The position numbers and the translations under genes are program-made. This document shows, in pieces, positions 19,363 to 27,292 of a DNA stretch of 64,000 bases. Under the pieces are notes generated by a model, which was not told the origin of the DNA, did not search any database, and saw only the letters and a list, made by a program, of their open reading frames with translations. This DNA comes from Ruminococcus sp. AM22-13 (lineage in GTDB: Bacteria > Bacillota > Clostridia > Lachnospirales > Lachnospiraceae), in the NCBI RefSeq assembly GCF_003471165.1, contig NZ_QRIL01000013.1:39568-103567 (forward strand), given 5' to 3'. Each line of letters starts with the position of its first letter. Position 1 is the stretch's first letter.

Positions 19363-19394
19363 ATTACAAAATATAGATTATAAAAATTCGATAT

Positions 19395-19418
19395 CAAAAG
19401 TTGTCAAAACAACTTTTG
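19395..19418 (+). promoter_or_regulatory. Palindromic operator candidate of the oxoprolinase operon
   Basis: Perfect 10-bp arms, CAAAAGTTGT and its complement, around a 4-base centre, ending one base before the -35 box. This is a typical site for a dimeric regulator. No regulator gene is adjacent. Confidence 0.5.
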
Positions 19419-19419
19419 C

Positions 19420-19448
19420 TTGTGTAAATATTCATTTTTTAGTATAAT
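19420..19448 (+). promoter_or_regulatory. Promoter of the oxoprolinase operon
   Basis: TTGTGT (19420-19425), 17-nt spacer, TATAAT (19443-19448), about 34 bases before the start codon. Confidence 0.6.
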
Positions 19449-19481
19449 GAGCAATAATAACATGAAAAGGGGGCAATAAAA

Positions 19482-20684
19482 ATGAGCGAAAAGAAAAAAA
19501 GTGGTGGAGCCTTACTTGGCGCAGCGTTTCTGATGGCCACATCTGCAATCGGACCTGGATTCCTGACACAGACAGCAACCTTTACCGGGCAGTATCAGGC
19601 AAGTTTTGGATTTGTTATCCTGGTTTCCGTAATCCTTGCAGCCATTGCACAGATGAATATCTGGCGCGTGCTTTGTGTAACCGGACTTCGTGGACAGGAT
19701 GTTTCCAATAAGGTACTTCCGGGACTGGGATATCTGGTATCTATACTGATTGTATTTGGTGGTCTGGTATTTAATATCGGAAACGTAGGTGGCGGAGCAC
19801 TTGGTTTTAACACATTGCTTGGAATACCTACCAAAGTTGGTTACATACTGGCAGGTCTTTTGGCAATCCTGGTATTTGTACTGAAAAATGCCAAAAGTGC
19901 CATGGATACTATTACCAAGGTACTGGGTGCCATTATGATTATCGTAATCTTTGTTGTGATCATTGTGGTAAAACCACCGGTAGGAAGCGCGTTGAAGAAT
20001 ACCTTTGTACCGGAAGCCGGTGCCACAAATCTGATTCCTGCAATCCTTACACTTCTGGGAGGAACTGTTGGAGGATATATCACTTTCTCAGGTGCACACC
20101 GTCTGATCGATGCAGGAATTACAGGTGAGAAGAACCTGAAAGAAATCAATAAGAGTTCTGTTATGGGTATGATCATTGCCACTATTGTACGTATTTTCCT
20201 GTTCCTGGCTGTTCTGGGCGTTGTTGTCAAGGGTGTAACACTGGATGCTGCAAATCCTGCAGCAGATGCCTTTAGGCAGGGGGCTGGTGAAATCGGATAC
20301 CGGTTTGCAGGTCTGGTTCTTCTGTGCGCAGCCATCACATCCATCATTGGTGCGGCTTATACTTCTGTTTCTTTCCTTAAGACTTTCAGTAAGTCTATTG
20401 AAGAAAATGAAAATAAAGTGATCATCGGATTTATCATTATTTCTACAGCAATTATGTTTATTCTTGGCAATCCGGCAGTACTTCTTGTGCTTGCAGGTGC
20501 TGTGAACGGTCTGATCCTTCCGATCACCCTGGCAATCTGCCTGATCGCTGCACATAAGAAATCCATTATGGGAGAGAATTATCATCATCCGGTAGTACTT
20601 ACCATTCTTGGAGTGATCGTGGTAGTTCTTACAGCATACCTCGGTGTGACTACATTTGTATCTAAGATCGGTACATTGTTATAA
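19482..20684 (+). CDS. NRAMP-family transporter without the metal-binding motif
   Basis: Integral membrane protein of 400 residues, about 11 segments, of the NRAMP fold. In true Mn/Fe transporters TM1 carries DPGN; here the equivalent segment reads GPGFLTQ (about residues 24-30), and the TM6 segment reads GGYITFSGAH instead of a metal-binding MPH. It should therefore not carry divalent metals in the usual way. Its closest context match is YcsG, which sits with the 5-oxoprolinase genes in B. subtilis. Being first in this operon, it is a reasonable candidate for importing 5-oxoproline or a related compound; that is inference. Confidence 0.85.
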   Translation: MSEKKKSGGALLGAAFLMATSAIGPGFLTQTATFTGQYQASFGFVILVSVILAAIAQMNIWRVLCVTGLRGQDVSNKVLPGLGYLVSILIVFGGLVFNIGNVGGGALGFNTLLGIPTKVGYILAGLLAILVFVLKNAKSAMDTITKVLGAIMIIVIFVVIIVVKPPVGSALKNTFVPEAGATNLIPAILTLLGGTVGGYITFSGAHRLIDAGITGEKNLKEINKSSVMGMIIATIVRIFLFLAVLGVVVKGVTLDAANPAADAFRQGAGEIGYRFAGLVLLCAAITSIIGAAYTSVSFLKTFSKSIEENENKVIIGFIIISTAIMFILGNPAVLLVLAGAVNGLILPITLAICLIAAHKKSIMGENYHHPVVLTILGVIVVVLTAYLGVTTFVSKIGTLL

Positions 20685-20725
20685 TTGAGGAAAATGTATC
20701 CGGTTTTCAGACTGGAGAGTATATC

Positions 20726-20758
20726 AAAAAGGTGTGATCGTCCAGGTTACACCTTTTT
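20726..20758 (+). terminator. Intra-operon terminator between transporter and pxpB
   Basis: AAAAAGGTGT (20726-20735) pairs perfectly with ACACCTTTTT (20749-20758). It probably reduces, rather than abolishes, expression of the downstream genes relative to the transporter. Confidence 0.7.
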
Positions 20759-20817
20759 GGTTCATTAACAGCTATAAAAACATATGGTAAAAAAGATTAA
20801 GAAAAGAGGAGCAGATT

Positions 20818-21543
20818 ATGCCGGACATTAGAATTTTAACAGAAGGTGATTCTTCTGTTCTGGTTGAATTTGGCAAAGAGATCAGTCCGGAGATCAACCG
20901 GAAGATCGCTGCCACTGTACAGCTTATGAGAGAACAGCATATAGAGGGAGTTGTAGATATGATCCCTGCGTTCTGTTCTCTGCTGGTTAATTATGACCCG
21001 CGTGTGATTTCCTACGATGACCTGAAAAAAAGACTGGAAATTCTGTTAAAGATGGAAGTTACAGCAGGTGAAGGATGCAGAAAAGTTTATGAGATTCCTG
21101 TATGCTATGGAGGAGAATATGGTCCGGATATTGAGAATATTGCAGAACATGCCGGACTTTCCGTAGAGGAAGTGATAAAGATTCATTCTTCCAGAGATTA
21201 CCTGATCTATATGCTTGGTTTTCTTCCGGGCTTTTGTTATCTGGGCGGGCTGGATGAAAGGATCCATACACCCCGTCTTGCCAATCCCAGAATCAAGATC
21301 AATGCAGGAAGTGTGGGGATCGGTGGTTCACAGACAGGAATTTATCCCCTGGATTCTCCGGGAGGATGGCAGCTAATGGGAATGACACCCGTAAAAACCT
21401 ATGATCCGGACCGCAACATCCCGATTCTGGTAGAGGCAGGAGATTATATCCGTTTTGTACCGATCGATGAAGAGGAGTACAAACGGATCAGAGAATTAGT
21501 AGAACGTGGCGAATACCAGTGCACCGTTCATGAGGAGGCATAA
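20818..21543 (+). CDS. pxpB: 5-oxoprolinase subunit B (KipI-like)
   Basis: Subunit of the prokaryotic ATP-dependent 5-oxoprolinase PxpABC, which opens 5-oxoproline (pyroglutamate) to glutamate; cytosolic. The 241-residue protein has the cyclophilin-like KipI/AHS1 fold, marked by GDSSVLVEFG near the N-terminus and LGFLPGFCYLGGLD...TPR...IGGSQTGIYPLDSPGGW. KipI of B. subtilis was first known as a sporulation-kinase inhibitor, but the present gene set supports the metabolic role. The stop is one base before the pxpC ATG, a tight coupling of partners. Confidence 0.93.
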   Translation: MPDIRILTEGDSSVLVEFGKEISPEINRKIAATVQLMREQHIEGVVDMIPAFCSLLVNYDPRVISYDDLKKRLEILLKMEVTAGEGCRKVYEIPVCYGGEYGPDIENIAEHAGLSVEEVIKIHSSRDYLIYMLGFLPGFCYLGGLDERIHTPRLANPRIKINAGSVGIGGSQTGIYPLDSPGGWQLMGMTPVKTYDPDRNIPILVEAGDYIRFVPIDEEEYKRIRELVERGEYQCTVHEEA

Positions 21544-21544
21544 A

Positions 21545-22552
21545 ATGGGAATTCGTATATTAAAAGGCGGAATGATGACAACGGTTCAGGATCTGGGACG
21601 TTATGGATATCAGAGTCAGGGATTCAGTGTAGCAGGAGTCATGGATGTCCGTTCATTCAAAATAGCCAATCTTCTTCTGGATAATCCGGAGAATGAGGCA
21701 GTATTGGAGATAACGCTGATAGGTCCGACCCTCGAATTTACATCAGCTACTATCATCGCGATCACAGGCGGAGATTTCCAGCCAACCATTAATGGAGAGC
21801 CGGCTCCCATGTATACAGCCCTGTATATGAATAAGGGAGATGTACTGAAATTTGGAAGTGCAAGAACAGGAAGCAGAGGTTATATTGCTTTTTCCAGTTA
21901 TCTGGATATTCCGGTAGTGATGGGAAGCCGATGCACCAATTTAAAGAGTGGTCTGGGCGGATTTAAGGGAAGAAAACTGGAAGCGGACGATTATATCGGA
22001 TTTCGTATTAAGAGACGTTATCTGCCGTTTTTCCTTTCCCGAAAGCTTGATATGGATGAGTTTGATCAGACAGAAGCAACACTGCGGGTAGTAATGGGAC
22101 CGCAGGATGGTATGTTCAGCAAACAGGGCATCCAGACTTTCCTGGGCAGTGAGTATACGGTGACAAATGAATTTGACCGTATGGGCTGCAGGCTGGAGGG
22201 ACCGTTTATCGCACCTAAGGAGACTTCGGATATTATTTCCGACGGAATCGCATTTGGGGCTATACAGGTACCTTCCCATGGTAAACCTATCATTCTGCTG
22301 GCTGACCGTCAGACAACAGGCGGTTATGGGAAAATTGCCACAGTAGCATCTGTGGATATTCCCAAGCTGGTACAGAGAAAAACAGATGATAAGATACATT
22401 TCAAGGCAATTACCGTACAGGAGGCTCAGGCTCTTTATGTTGAGGAAATGAAAGAACTTGACGGGCTGAGAAAGATCATTCATCAGCCATGTAAAGAGGT
22501 TCTGGATTGCCGTCTGGTGGCAAAGAGACTGCGTAAGCTGTTTGAAGAATAA
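21545..22552 (+). CDS. pxpC: 5-oxoprolinase subunit C (KipA-like)
   Basis: Partner of PxpB; AHS2/carboxyltransferase-like domain homologous to part of urea amidolyase. The 335-residue length is normal. Typical segments are GGMMTTVQDLGRYGYQSQGFSVAGVMD, ITGGDF.P.ING, the C-terminal DRQTTGGYGKIATV and DRMGCRLEG. The frame opens upstream inside pxpB, but GAGGAGG at 21533-21539 fits the ATG at 21545. PxpB and PxpC are thought to activate the substrate with ATP, with PxpA completing the reaction. Confidence 0.93.
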   Translation: MGIRILKGGMMTTVQDLGRYGYQSQGFSVAGVMDVRSFKIANLLLDNPENEAVLEITLIGPTLEFTSATIIAITGGDFQPTINGEPAPMYTALYMNKGDVLKFGSARTGSRGYIAFSSYLDIPVVMGSRCTNLKSGLGGFKGRKLEADDYIGFRIKRRYLPFFLSRKLDMDEFDQTEATLRVVMGPQDGMFSKQGIQTFLGSEYTVTNEFDRMGCRLEGPFIAPKETSDIISDGIAFGAIQVPSHGKPIILLADRQTTGGYGKIATVASVDIPKLVQRKTDDKIHFKAITVQEAQALYVEEMKELDGLRKIIHQPCKEVLDCRLVAKRLRKLFEE

Positions 22553-22594
22553 CTATAAAAAATAATATAGAATAGACAGAAAGGATAATGTTCG

Positions 22595-23032
22595 ATGGAT
22601 TTAGAGAAGATTGAAGGATTGGTAAAGATTATTGAGGATTCATCCCTTAACGAATTCACATATAAGGACAAGGATGTAAAGATTACAATGAGCAAGCTGG
22701 ATCATCCTCCTGTAGTTGCAGCGGGAGTACCTGTGGCTGCATCTGCACCTGTGAATACAACTGTGGAAAAGGCTGAGGAAGAAGAGGAGGAGAGTCTGTT
22801 TATCACTTCTCCTATCGTAGGAACTTTCTATTCTGCTGCTGCTCCGGATGTACCTGCTTTTGTAAAGGTGGGAGATCAGGTAAAAGCAGGACAGACAGTC
22901 TGCATTCTGGAAGCTATGAAGCTTATGAATGAGATCCAGAGTGACTATGACTGTGAGATTGAAGCAGTTCTGGTAAGCAATGAACAGAAAGTAGAATACG
23001 GACAGCCTCTGTTCCGCGTTAAGAGACTGTAG
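22595..23032 (+). CDS. accB: Biotin carboxyl carrier protein (AccB-like)
   Basis: Protein of 145 residues with an N-terminal helix (MDLEKIEGLVKIIEDSSLNEF), an Ala/Pro/Val-rich linker ending in an EEEEE patch, and a C-terminal biotinyl domain. The biotin attachment site is EAMKLMNE, with the acceptor lysine at K109. It lies between pxpC and the biotin carboxylase gene. This placement of accB/accC within oxoprolinase clusters is seen in other bacteria. Whether it serves fatty-acid synthesis or a dedicated carboxylation is not clear; no accA/accD subunits are in this window. Confidence 0.92.
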   Translation: MDLEKIEGLVKIIEDSSLNEFTYKDKDVKITMSKLDHPPVVAAGVPVAASAPVNTTVEKAEEEEEESLFITSPIVGTFYSAAAPDVPAFVKVGDQVKAGQTVCILEAMKLMNEIQSDYDCEIEAVLVSNEQKVEYGQPLFRVKRL

Positions 23033-23050
23033 GATAAGGAGGCTTTCATA

Positions 23051-24400
23051 TTGTTTAATAAAATTTTGATCGCCAACCGTGGGGAAATTGCAGTCCGGAT
23101 CATACGTGCCTGCAGGAATCTGGGGATCCGAAGTGTGGCTGTTTATTCAAAAGAAGATGCTAAGAGCCTTCATGTACAGCTGGCAGACCAGCGTATCTGT
23201 ATCGGAGAAGGTCCTGCCAGAAACAGCTACCTGAACATGGACCGGATCATTGCTGCAGCAGAAAATATGGGAGCAGATGCTATCCATCCCGGTTTTGGCT
23301 TTCTTTCAGAAAACAGTGAGTTTGTACGTAAATGTAAAGAAAACGGAATTACTTTTATCGGACCGGATGCAGATGTTATTGATAAGATGGGAAATAAATC
23401 CCATGCCCGTAAAACCATGATGGATGCCGGTGTACCGGTTGTACCCGGAACAAAAGAACCTGTATACGATGCAGAAACAGGTAAAAAGCTGGCTGAAGAG
23501 ATCGGATATCCGGTTATGATTAAGGCTTCCTCAGGAGGCGGCGGTAAGGGTATGCGTGTAGCTGCCAATGAGGATGAATTTGAGTTTCAGTTTAATATGG
23601 CACAGAGAGAATCAGCCAATGCTTTCGGGGATGATACCATGTACATTGAACGTTTTGTAGAAAATCCCCGCCATGTGGAAATCCAGATTATGGCAGACAG
23701 TCATGGAAATGTGGTGGCACTGGGAGAGCGTGACTGTTCGGTACAGAGAAATCATCAGAAGCTGATTGAGGAATCCCCGTCCCCTGCCATTGATGAAGAA
23801 ACCCGCAGGAAAATGAATGAATATGCAGTTCTTGCTGCGAAAACAGTAGGTTATACCAATGCAGGAACTATTGAATTTATCGTAGATCCAAAAGGCAACT
23901 TCTATTTCATGGAAATGAACACCAGAATCCAGGTTGAGCATGGAGTAACAGAGATGGTTACAGGTACAGATCTGATCATTGAGCAGATCCGTGTGGCTAT
24001 GGGAGAGGAGTTAAGCTTTAAACAGGAAGATATCCGGATTAAAGGACATGCTATTGAATGCCGTATCAACGCAGAGATTCCAGAAAAGAATTTCATGCCA
24101 AGTCCCGGAGTAGTACAGCATATGCATCTTCCGGCAGGCAACGGAGTCCGGGTGGATACTGCCCTTTATACAGGTTATAAGATTCCGTCAGAGTATGATT
24201 CCATGATCGCGAAGGTAATCGTCCATGCACCTGACAGAGAGGCAGCACTGCAGAAAATGCGCTCTGCGCTGGATGAGATGGTGGTCATGGGTGTGGAGAC
24301 AAACCTTGATTTCCAGTATCAGATTATGAAGAATAATGTATTCTGTGAGGGAAAAGCAGATACCGGATTTATTGAGAATGTACTGAAAATTAAGGGATGA
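23051..24400 (+). CDS. accC: Biotin carboxylase (AccC-like)
   Basis: ATP-grasp enzyme of 449 residues that carboxylates biotin on the carrier protein. Family marks are NRGEIAVRIIRACRNLGI, the Gly-rich loop SSGGGGKGMR, RDCSVQRNHQKLIEESPSP, EMNTRIQVEHGVTE and the C-terminal YDSMIAKVI. The start is a TTG at 23051, supported by GGAGG at 23038-23042. It follows accB by 18 bases and precedes pxpA by 23. Full length with all catalytic motifs, so it should be active. Confidence 0.93.
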   Translation: MFNKILIANRGEIAVRIIRACRNLGIRSVAVYSKEDAKSLHVQLADQRICIGEGPARNSYLNMDRIIAAAENMGADAIHPGFGFLSENSEFVRKCKENGITFIGPDADVIDKMGNKSHARKTMMDAGVPVVPGTKEPVYDAETGKKLAEEIGYPVMIKASSGGGGKGMRVAANEDEFEFQFNMAQRESANAFGDDTMYIERFVENPRHVEIQIMADSHGNVVALGERDCSVQRNHQKLIEESPSPAIDEETRRKMNEYAVLAAKTVGYTNAGTIEFIVDPKGNFYFMEMNTRIQVEHGVTEMVTGTDLIIEQIRVAMGEELSFKQEDIRIKGHAIECRINAEIPEKNFMPSPGVVQHMHLPAGNGVRVDTALYTGYKIPSEYDSMIAKVIVHAPDREAALQKMRSALDEMVVMGVETNLDFQYQIMKNNVFCEGKADTGFIENVLKIKG

Positions 24401-24423
24401 TAAATAAAAAAGAGGTAAGATAA

Positions 24424-25194
24424 ATGTATACAGTAGATTTAAACAGTGATCTGGGAGAAAGTTTTGGAAACTATAAAATCGGTAATGATGATAAGATCAT
24501 TCCGCTGATCTCCTCTGCAAATGTAGCCTGCGGTTATCATGCTTCAGATCCGGTAGTTATGGGAAATACGCTGGCAATGGCAAAGGAAGCGGGAATCCGT
24601 ATAGGAGCACATCCGGGTTTTCCTGATCTGATGGGCTTCGGAAGAAGAAATCTGAGTGTTTCTCCTGCAGAGGCAAAAGCCTATGTGCTCTATCAGCTGG
24701 GTGCACTGGATGCATTCTGCAGAGTAACCGGTGTAAAAATGCAGCATGTAAAGCCTCATGGAGCCTTATATAATATGGCTGCAGAAGATTATGCTCTTTC
24801 TACTGCGATCTGTGAGGGAATCAAAGAATTTGACAGCAGTCTGATCGTACTTGCTCTTTCCGGCGGACAGCTGGCAAAGGCAGCTCAGGATATGGGCCTG
24901 CGTACAGCTATGGAGGTTTTTGCAGACCGCGCTTATGAAGAAGATGGTACTCTGGTAAACAGACGTAAGGAAGGTGCTGTGATCACTGATGAAAATGAGG
25001 CTATTGCCAGGGTGATCCGTATGGTCAAGGAGAAAAAGATTACTGCAATTACAGGAAAAGATATTGATATCCAGGCAGATTCCGTCTGCGTTCATGGAGA
25101 CGGAGTCAAGGCTCTGGCATTTGTGGAAAAAATCAGAGAAGCTTTTGCAAAAGAAGGAATCCAGATCAGTTCTCTGGATGAGTTTGTGAAATAA
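24424..25194 (+). CDS. pxpA: 5-oxoprolinase subunit A (LamB/YcsF family)
   Basis: Third subunit of the PxpABC 5-oxoprolinase, 256 residues. The LamB/YcsF barrel is clear from [11 protein letters not shown] at residue 4, [39 protein letters not shown] and the C-terminal DSVCVHGDG. It is the last gene of the operon and is followed by a strong terminator. Together with PxpB and PxpC it would recycle pyroglutamate, a by-product of spontaneous glutamine cyclisation and of peptide ends, into glutamate. Confidence 0.94.
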   Translation: MYTVDLNSDLGESFGNYKIGNDDKIIPLISSANVACGYHASDPVVMGNTLAMAKEAGIRIGAHPGFPDLMGFGRRNLSVSPAEAKAYVLYQLGALDAFCRVTGVKMQHVKPHGALYNMAAEDYALSTAICEGIKEFDSSLIVLALSGGQLAKAAQDMGLRTAMEVFADRAYEEDGTLVNRRKEGAVITDENEAIARVIRMVKEKKITAITGKDIDIQADSVCVHGDGVKALAFVEKIREAFAKEGIQISSLDEFVK

Positions 25195-25235
25195 AAGAAA
25201 CTGAGAAACAATTATTAAAAGGAATGAAATAAGGA

Positions 25236-25280
25236 GGCTGTGGCGCAGATTTTCTGATTGCCACAGCCTTGTTGCTGTTT
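25236..25280 (+). terminator. Bidirectional terminator after pxpA
   Basis: GGCTGTGG (25236-25243) pairs with CCACAGCC (25261-25268), followed by a T-rich tract. It separates pxpA from the convergent kinase-like gene. Confidence 0.7.
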
Positions 25281-25300
25281 TATAGCTGACAGTGATCCTT

Positions 25301-25927
25301 CTACTGATGCTTCAGATTCAACCCCTGCTGTTTTGCAAGTGAAGTGATAATCTCAATACAGTTATCGTATCCAAGGCTTCCGGTATCCAGACACAGGTCA
25401 TAATCATGATAAGTGCCAAGCTCATGTTTTGTATAGGTTTTGAAATAGGTTTCACGCAGGTTATCCATTTTTGTGAGATATTTTCTGGGATCTTCCTTTC
25501 CGTTTAAGCCTAATTTCTGAATATGTTCTGTGCGGAGATTTACATCTGCATGAAGGAAAATATCCAGACTGGGAATACCGGCGTTGCGCAGGATAAGATT
25601 GGAACAGCGGCCGATAATAATACAGTCCTGTTCTGCTGCGAACTGGAGGATCAGCTCTTTCTGAGCCTGGTAAATGGCATCATGGGAACTGAAATAGCTT
25701 GCAGAGTTATTCAGAATGTTGTCCAGAAGTCTGGCACTGCGGCTCAGATTTTCACCCTCACGATCAATATCCTCCTGGGAATATCCGCTTCTGGCAGCAG
25801 CCTGTTTTGCGAAATCCCGATCGTAATATGGGATACCAAGCCTTTCTGAAACTACTCTTGCAATACTGTGTCCCCCGGCACCAAACTCCCGGCTGATTGT
25901 GATGACAGGGTATTTTCTTTCGGACAT
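25301..25927 (-). CDS. Cytidylate kinase-like protein
   Basis: P-loop-type protein of 208 residues of the cytidylate kinase-like family (PF13189), common in Clostridia and distinct from the essential Cmk. The N-terminus ITISREFGAGGHSIARVVSERLGIPYYDRDF has the degenerate P-loop SREFGAGG; IIIGRCSN follows near residue 108. Substrate unknown. The frame extends to 25969, but GGAGG lies 8 bases before the ATG at 25927, so that is the start. It is transcribed alone, towards pxpA. Confidence 0.85.
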   Translation of the reverse strand: MSERKYPVITISREFGAGGHSIARVVSERLGIPYYDRDFAKQAAARSGYSQEDIDREGENLSRSARLLDNILNNSASYFSSHDAIYQAQKELILQFAAEQDCIIIGRCSNLILRNAGIPSLDIFLHADVNLRTEHIQKLGLNGKEDPRKYLTKMDNLRETYFKTYTKHELGTYHDYDLCLDTGSLGYDNCIEIITSLAKQQGLNLKHQ

Positions 25928-26061
25928 AATAGATACCTCCATTGGGTTATTATTTATTTTGTTATCCATGTTTTTTTTATTGTAACGTTTTTTGTAAGAT
26001 TATTCAATAAAGATTATCATTTTTTGAAAAAATATGTTATAATTCAAAATATTATGAAGTT
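25928..26061. other. Divergent intergenic region, AT-rich
   Basis: Upstream region of the kinase-like gene (minus strand) and of the TRAP unit (plus strand), leading into the repeat element at 26062. It is AT-rich, with TTGAAAAAA and TATAATTC near 26024-26043 as possible plus-strand promoter boxes. No coding signal. Confidence 0.4.
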
Positions 26062-26251
26062 AGGGTCAAAAGGTATTTTGCCCCTAACCTGATATCCACA
26101 AATTGCTCCGCTGCTTTGCAGCTCTCGCAATTCTCAAACATTCGAAATCCGCTGATTTACTGCGTAAATCGCTACTTTCTCATGTTTGGCGGGTCCCAAG
26201 TTCAAAAGTCTTATCGTGCAAGCACGAACGACTTTTTGACCTTTTGACCCT
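26062..26251 (+). repeat. 190-bp MITE-like element with 13-bp inverted ends
   Basis: Ends AGGGTCAAAAGGT (26062-26074) and its exact complement (26239-26251). Inside are three small perfect hairpins: GCTGC-TTT-GCAGC, GATTTAC-TGC-GTAAATC and TCGTGC-AA-GCACGA. There is no open reading frame of substance. It ends 34 bases before the TRAP binding-protein ATG, so it forms much of that gene's leader. A shorter relative may lie at 34218-34290. Confidence 0.6.
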
Positions 26252-26285
26252 GATATCATATTATGCAACTGAAGGAGATGGATTT

Positions 26286-27287
26286 ATGAGAAACAAAGAG
26301 CTTTTCAGAGGCAGGAGAAAAGCTGGCAGGCTTGTTGGCCTTGTTTTGACTCTTGCACTTGCAGTCAGCCTTCTGAGCGGCTGCGGACAAAGTAAAGAAC
26401 GTCTGACGTTCGGTACCGGCGGTACGGCGGGAACGTATTATTCCTACGGTGGTGTGCTGGCCCAGTATATTACCAATAATACAAATGTAAAGGTTACAGC
26501 AGTTTCTACAGGTGGTTCCAAAGCGAACCTGCAGTCAGTACAGGACGGAGATTTCCAGCTTGGATTTGTCCAGTCAGATGTAATGGCCTATGCATGGGAC
26601 GGCGTAAGAGCATTTGAACAGGACGGTGCAACCCATGATTTCAGGACTCTGGGTGGCCTGTATGCAGAGACTGTCCAGCTGTTTACCATGGATCCTGACA
26701 TTAAGACAGTGGAAGATCTGAAAGGCAAGAGCGTATCTATCGGTGCGGCAAATTCCGGCGTATATTTCAATGCGCTGGATGTTTTAAATGCAGGCGGCAT
26801 TACCCTGGATGATATCCATCCCCAGTATTTGTCTTTTGAGGACAGCAAGGAATCTTTGAAGGATGGAAAAATTGATGCTGCATTTATTGTTGCAGGTGCA
26901 CCTACGACAGCTATCACAGAGCTTGCAACTACCAATGGTGTCTATATGATCAATATTGACGGTGCGATCAGGGATTCAATTTTGAGTGACTGTCCATATT
27001 ATACATCCTACCAGATCCCGGCAGGAACCTATCCGGGACAGGATGAACCGGTAGAGACAATCACCGTTAAGGCAACAATTGTTGTATCTGAGAATCTGGA
27101 CGATGATACAGTGTACGATATGACGGCTGCTATTTTTGACCATGCAGATGAGATTGCATCCGAGAATGCAAAGGGAGAGGAGCTTTCCCTGGAGAATGCC
27201 ACTACAGGTATGACGATACCGTTCCATGAAGGTGCTGCACGTTACTACGCAGAGCATGGAATTACAGTTGACACGAAAGGGGAATAA
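26286..27287 (+). CDS. TAXI-family TRAP transporter solute-binding lipoprotein
   Basis: Binding protein of 333 residues for a TRAP transporter of the TAXI type. The N-terminus is a lipoprotein signal: basic start, hydrophobic core, then LLSGC, so it is anchored outside the membrane. The mature part begins LTFGTGGTAGTYYSYGG, the family hallmark, with GSKANL and DFQLGFVQSD following. TAXI proteins studied so far bind glutamate, glutamine or 2-oxo acids in some species; the substrate here is unknown. The frame opens upstream through the repeat element, but GAAGGAG at 26271-26277 fixes the ATG at 26286. The permease gene follows after 5 bases. Confidence 0.93.
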   Translation: MRNKELFRGRRKAGRLVGLVLTLALAVSLLSGCGQSKERLTFGTGGTAGTYYSYGGVLAQYITNNTNVKVTAVSTGGSKANLQSVQDGDFQLGFVQSDVMAYAWDGVRAFEQDGATHDFRTLGGLYAETVQLFTMDPDIKTVEDLKGKSVSIGAANSGVYFNALDVLNAGGITLDDIHPQYLSFEDSKESLKDGKIDAAFIVAGAPTTAITELATTNGVYMINIDGAIRDSILSDCPYYTSYQIPAGTYPGQDEPVETITVKATIVVSENLDDDTVYDMTAAIFDHADEIASENAKGEELSLENATTGMTIPFHEGAARYYAEHGITVDTKGE

Positions 27288-27292
27288 CCGGT

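Noticed and set aside
19482..20684. Manganese/iron NRAMP transporter (MntH)
   Set aside because: The metal-binding DPGN and MPH motifs are absent and the gene is in an oxoprolinase operon.
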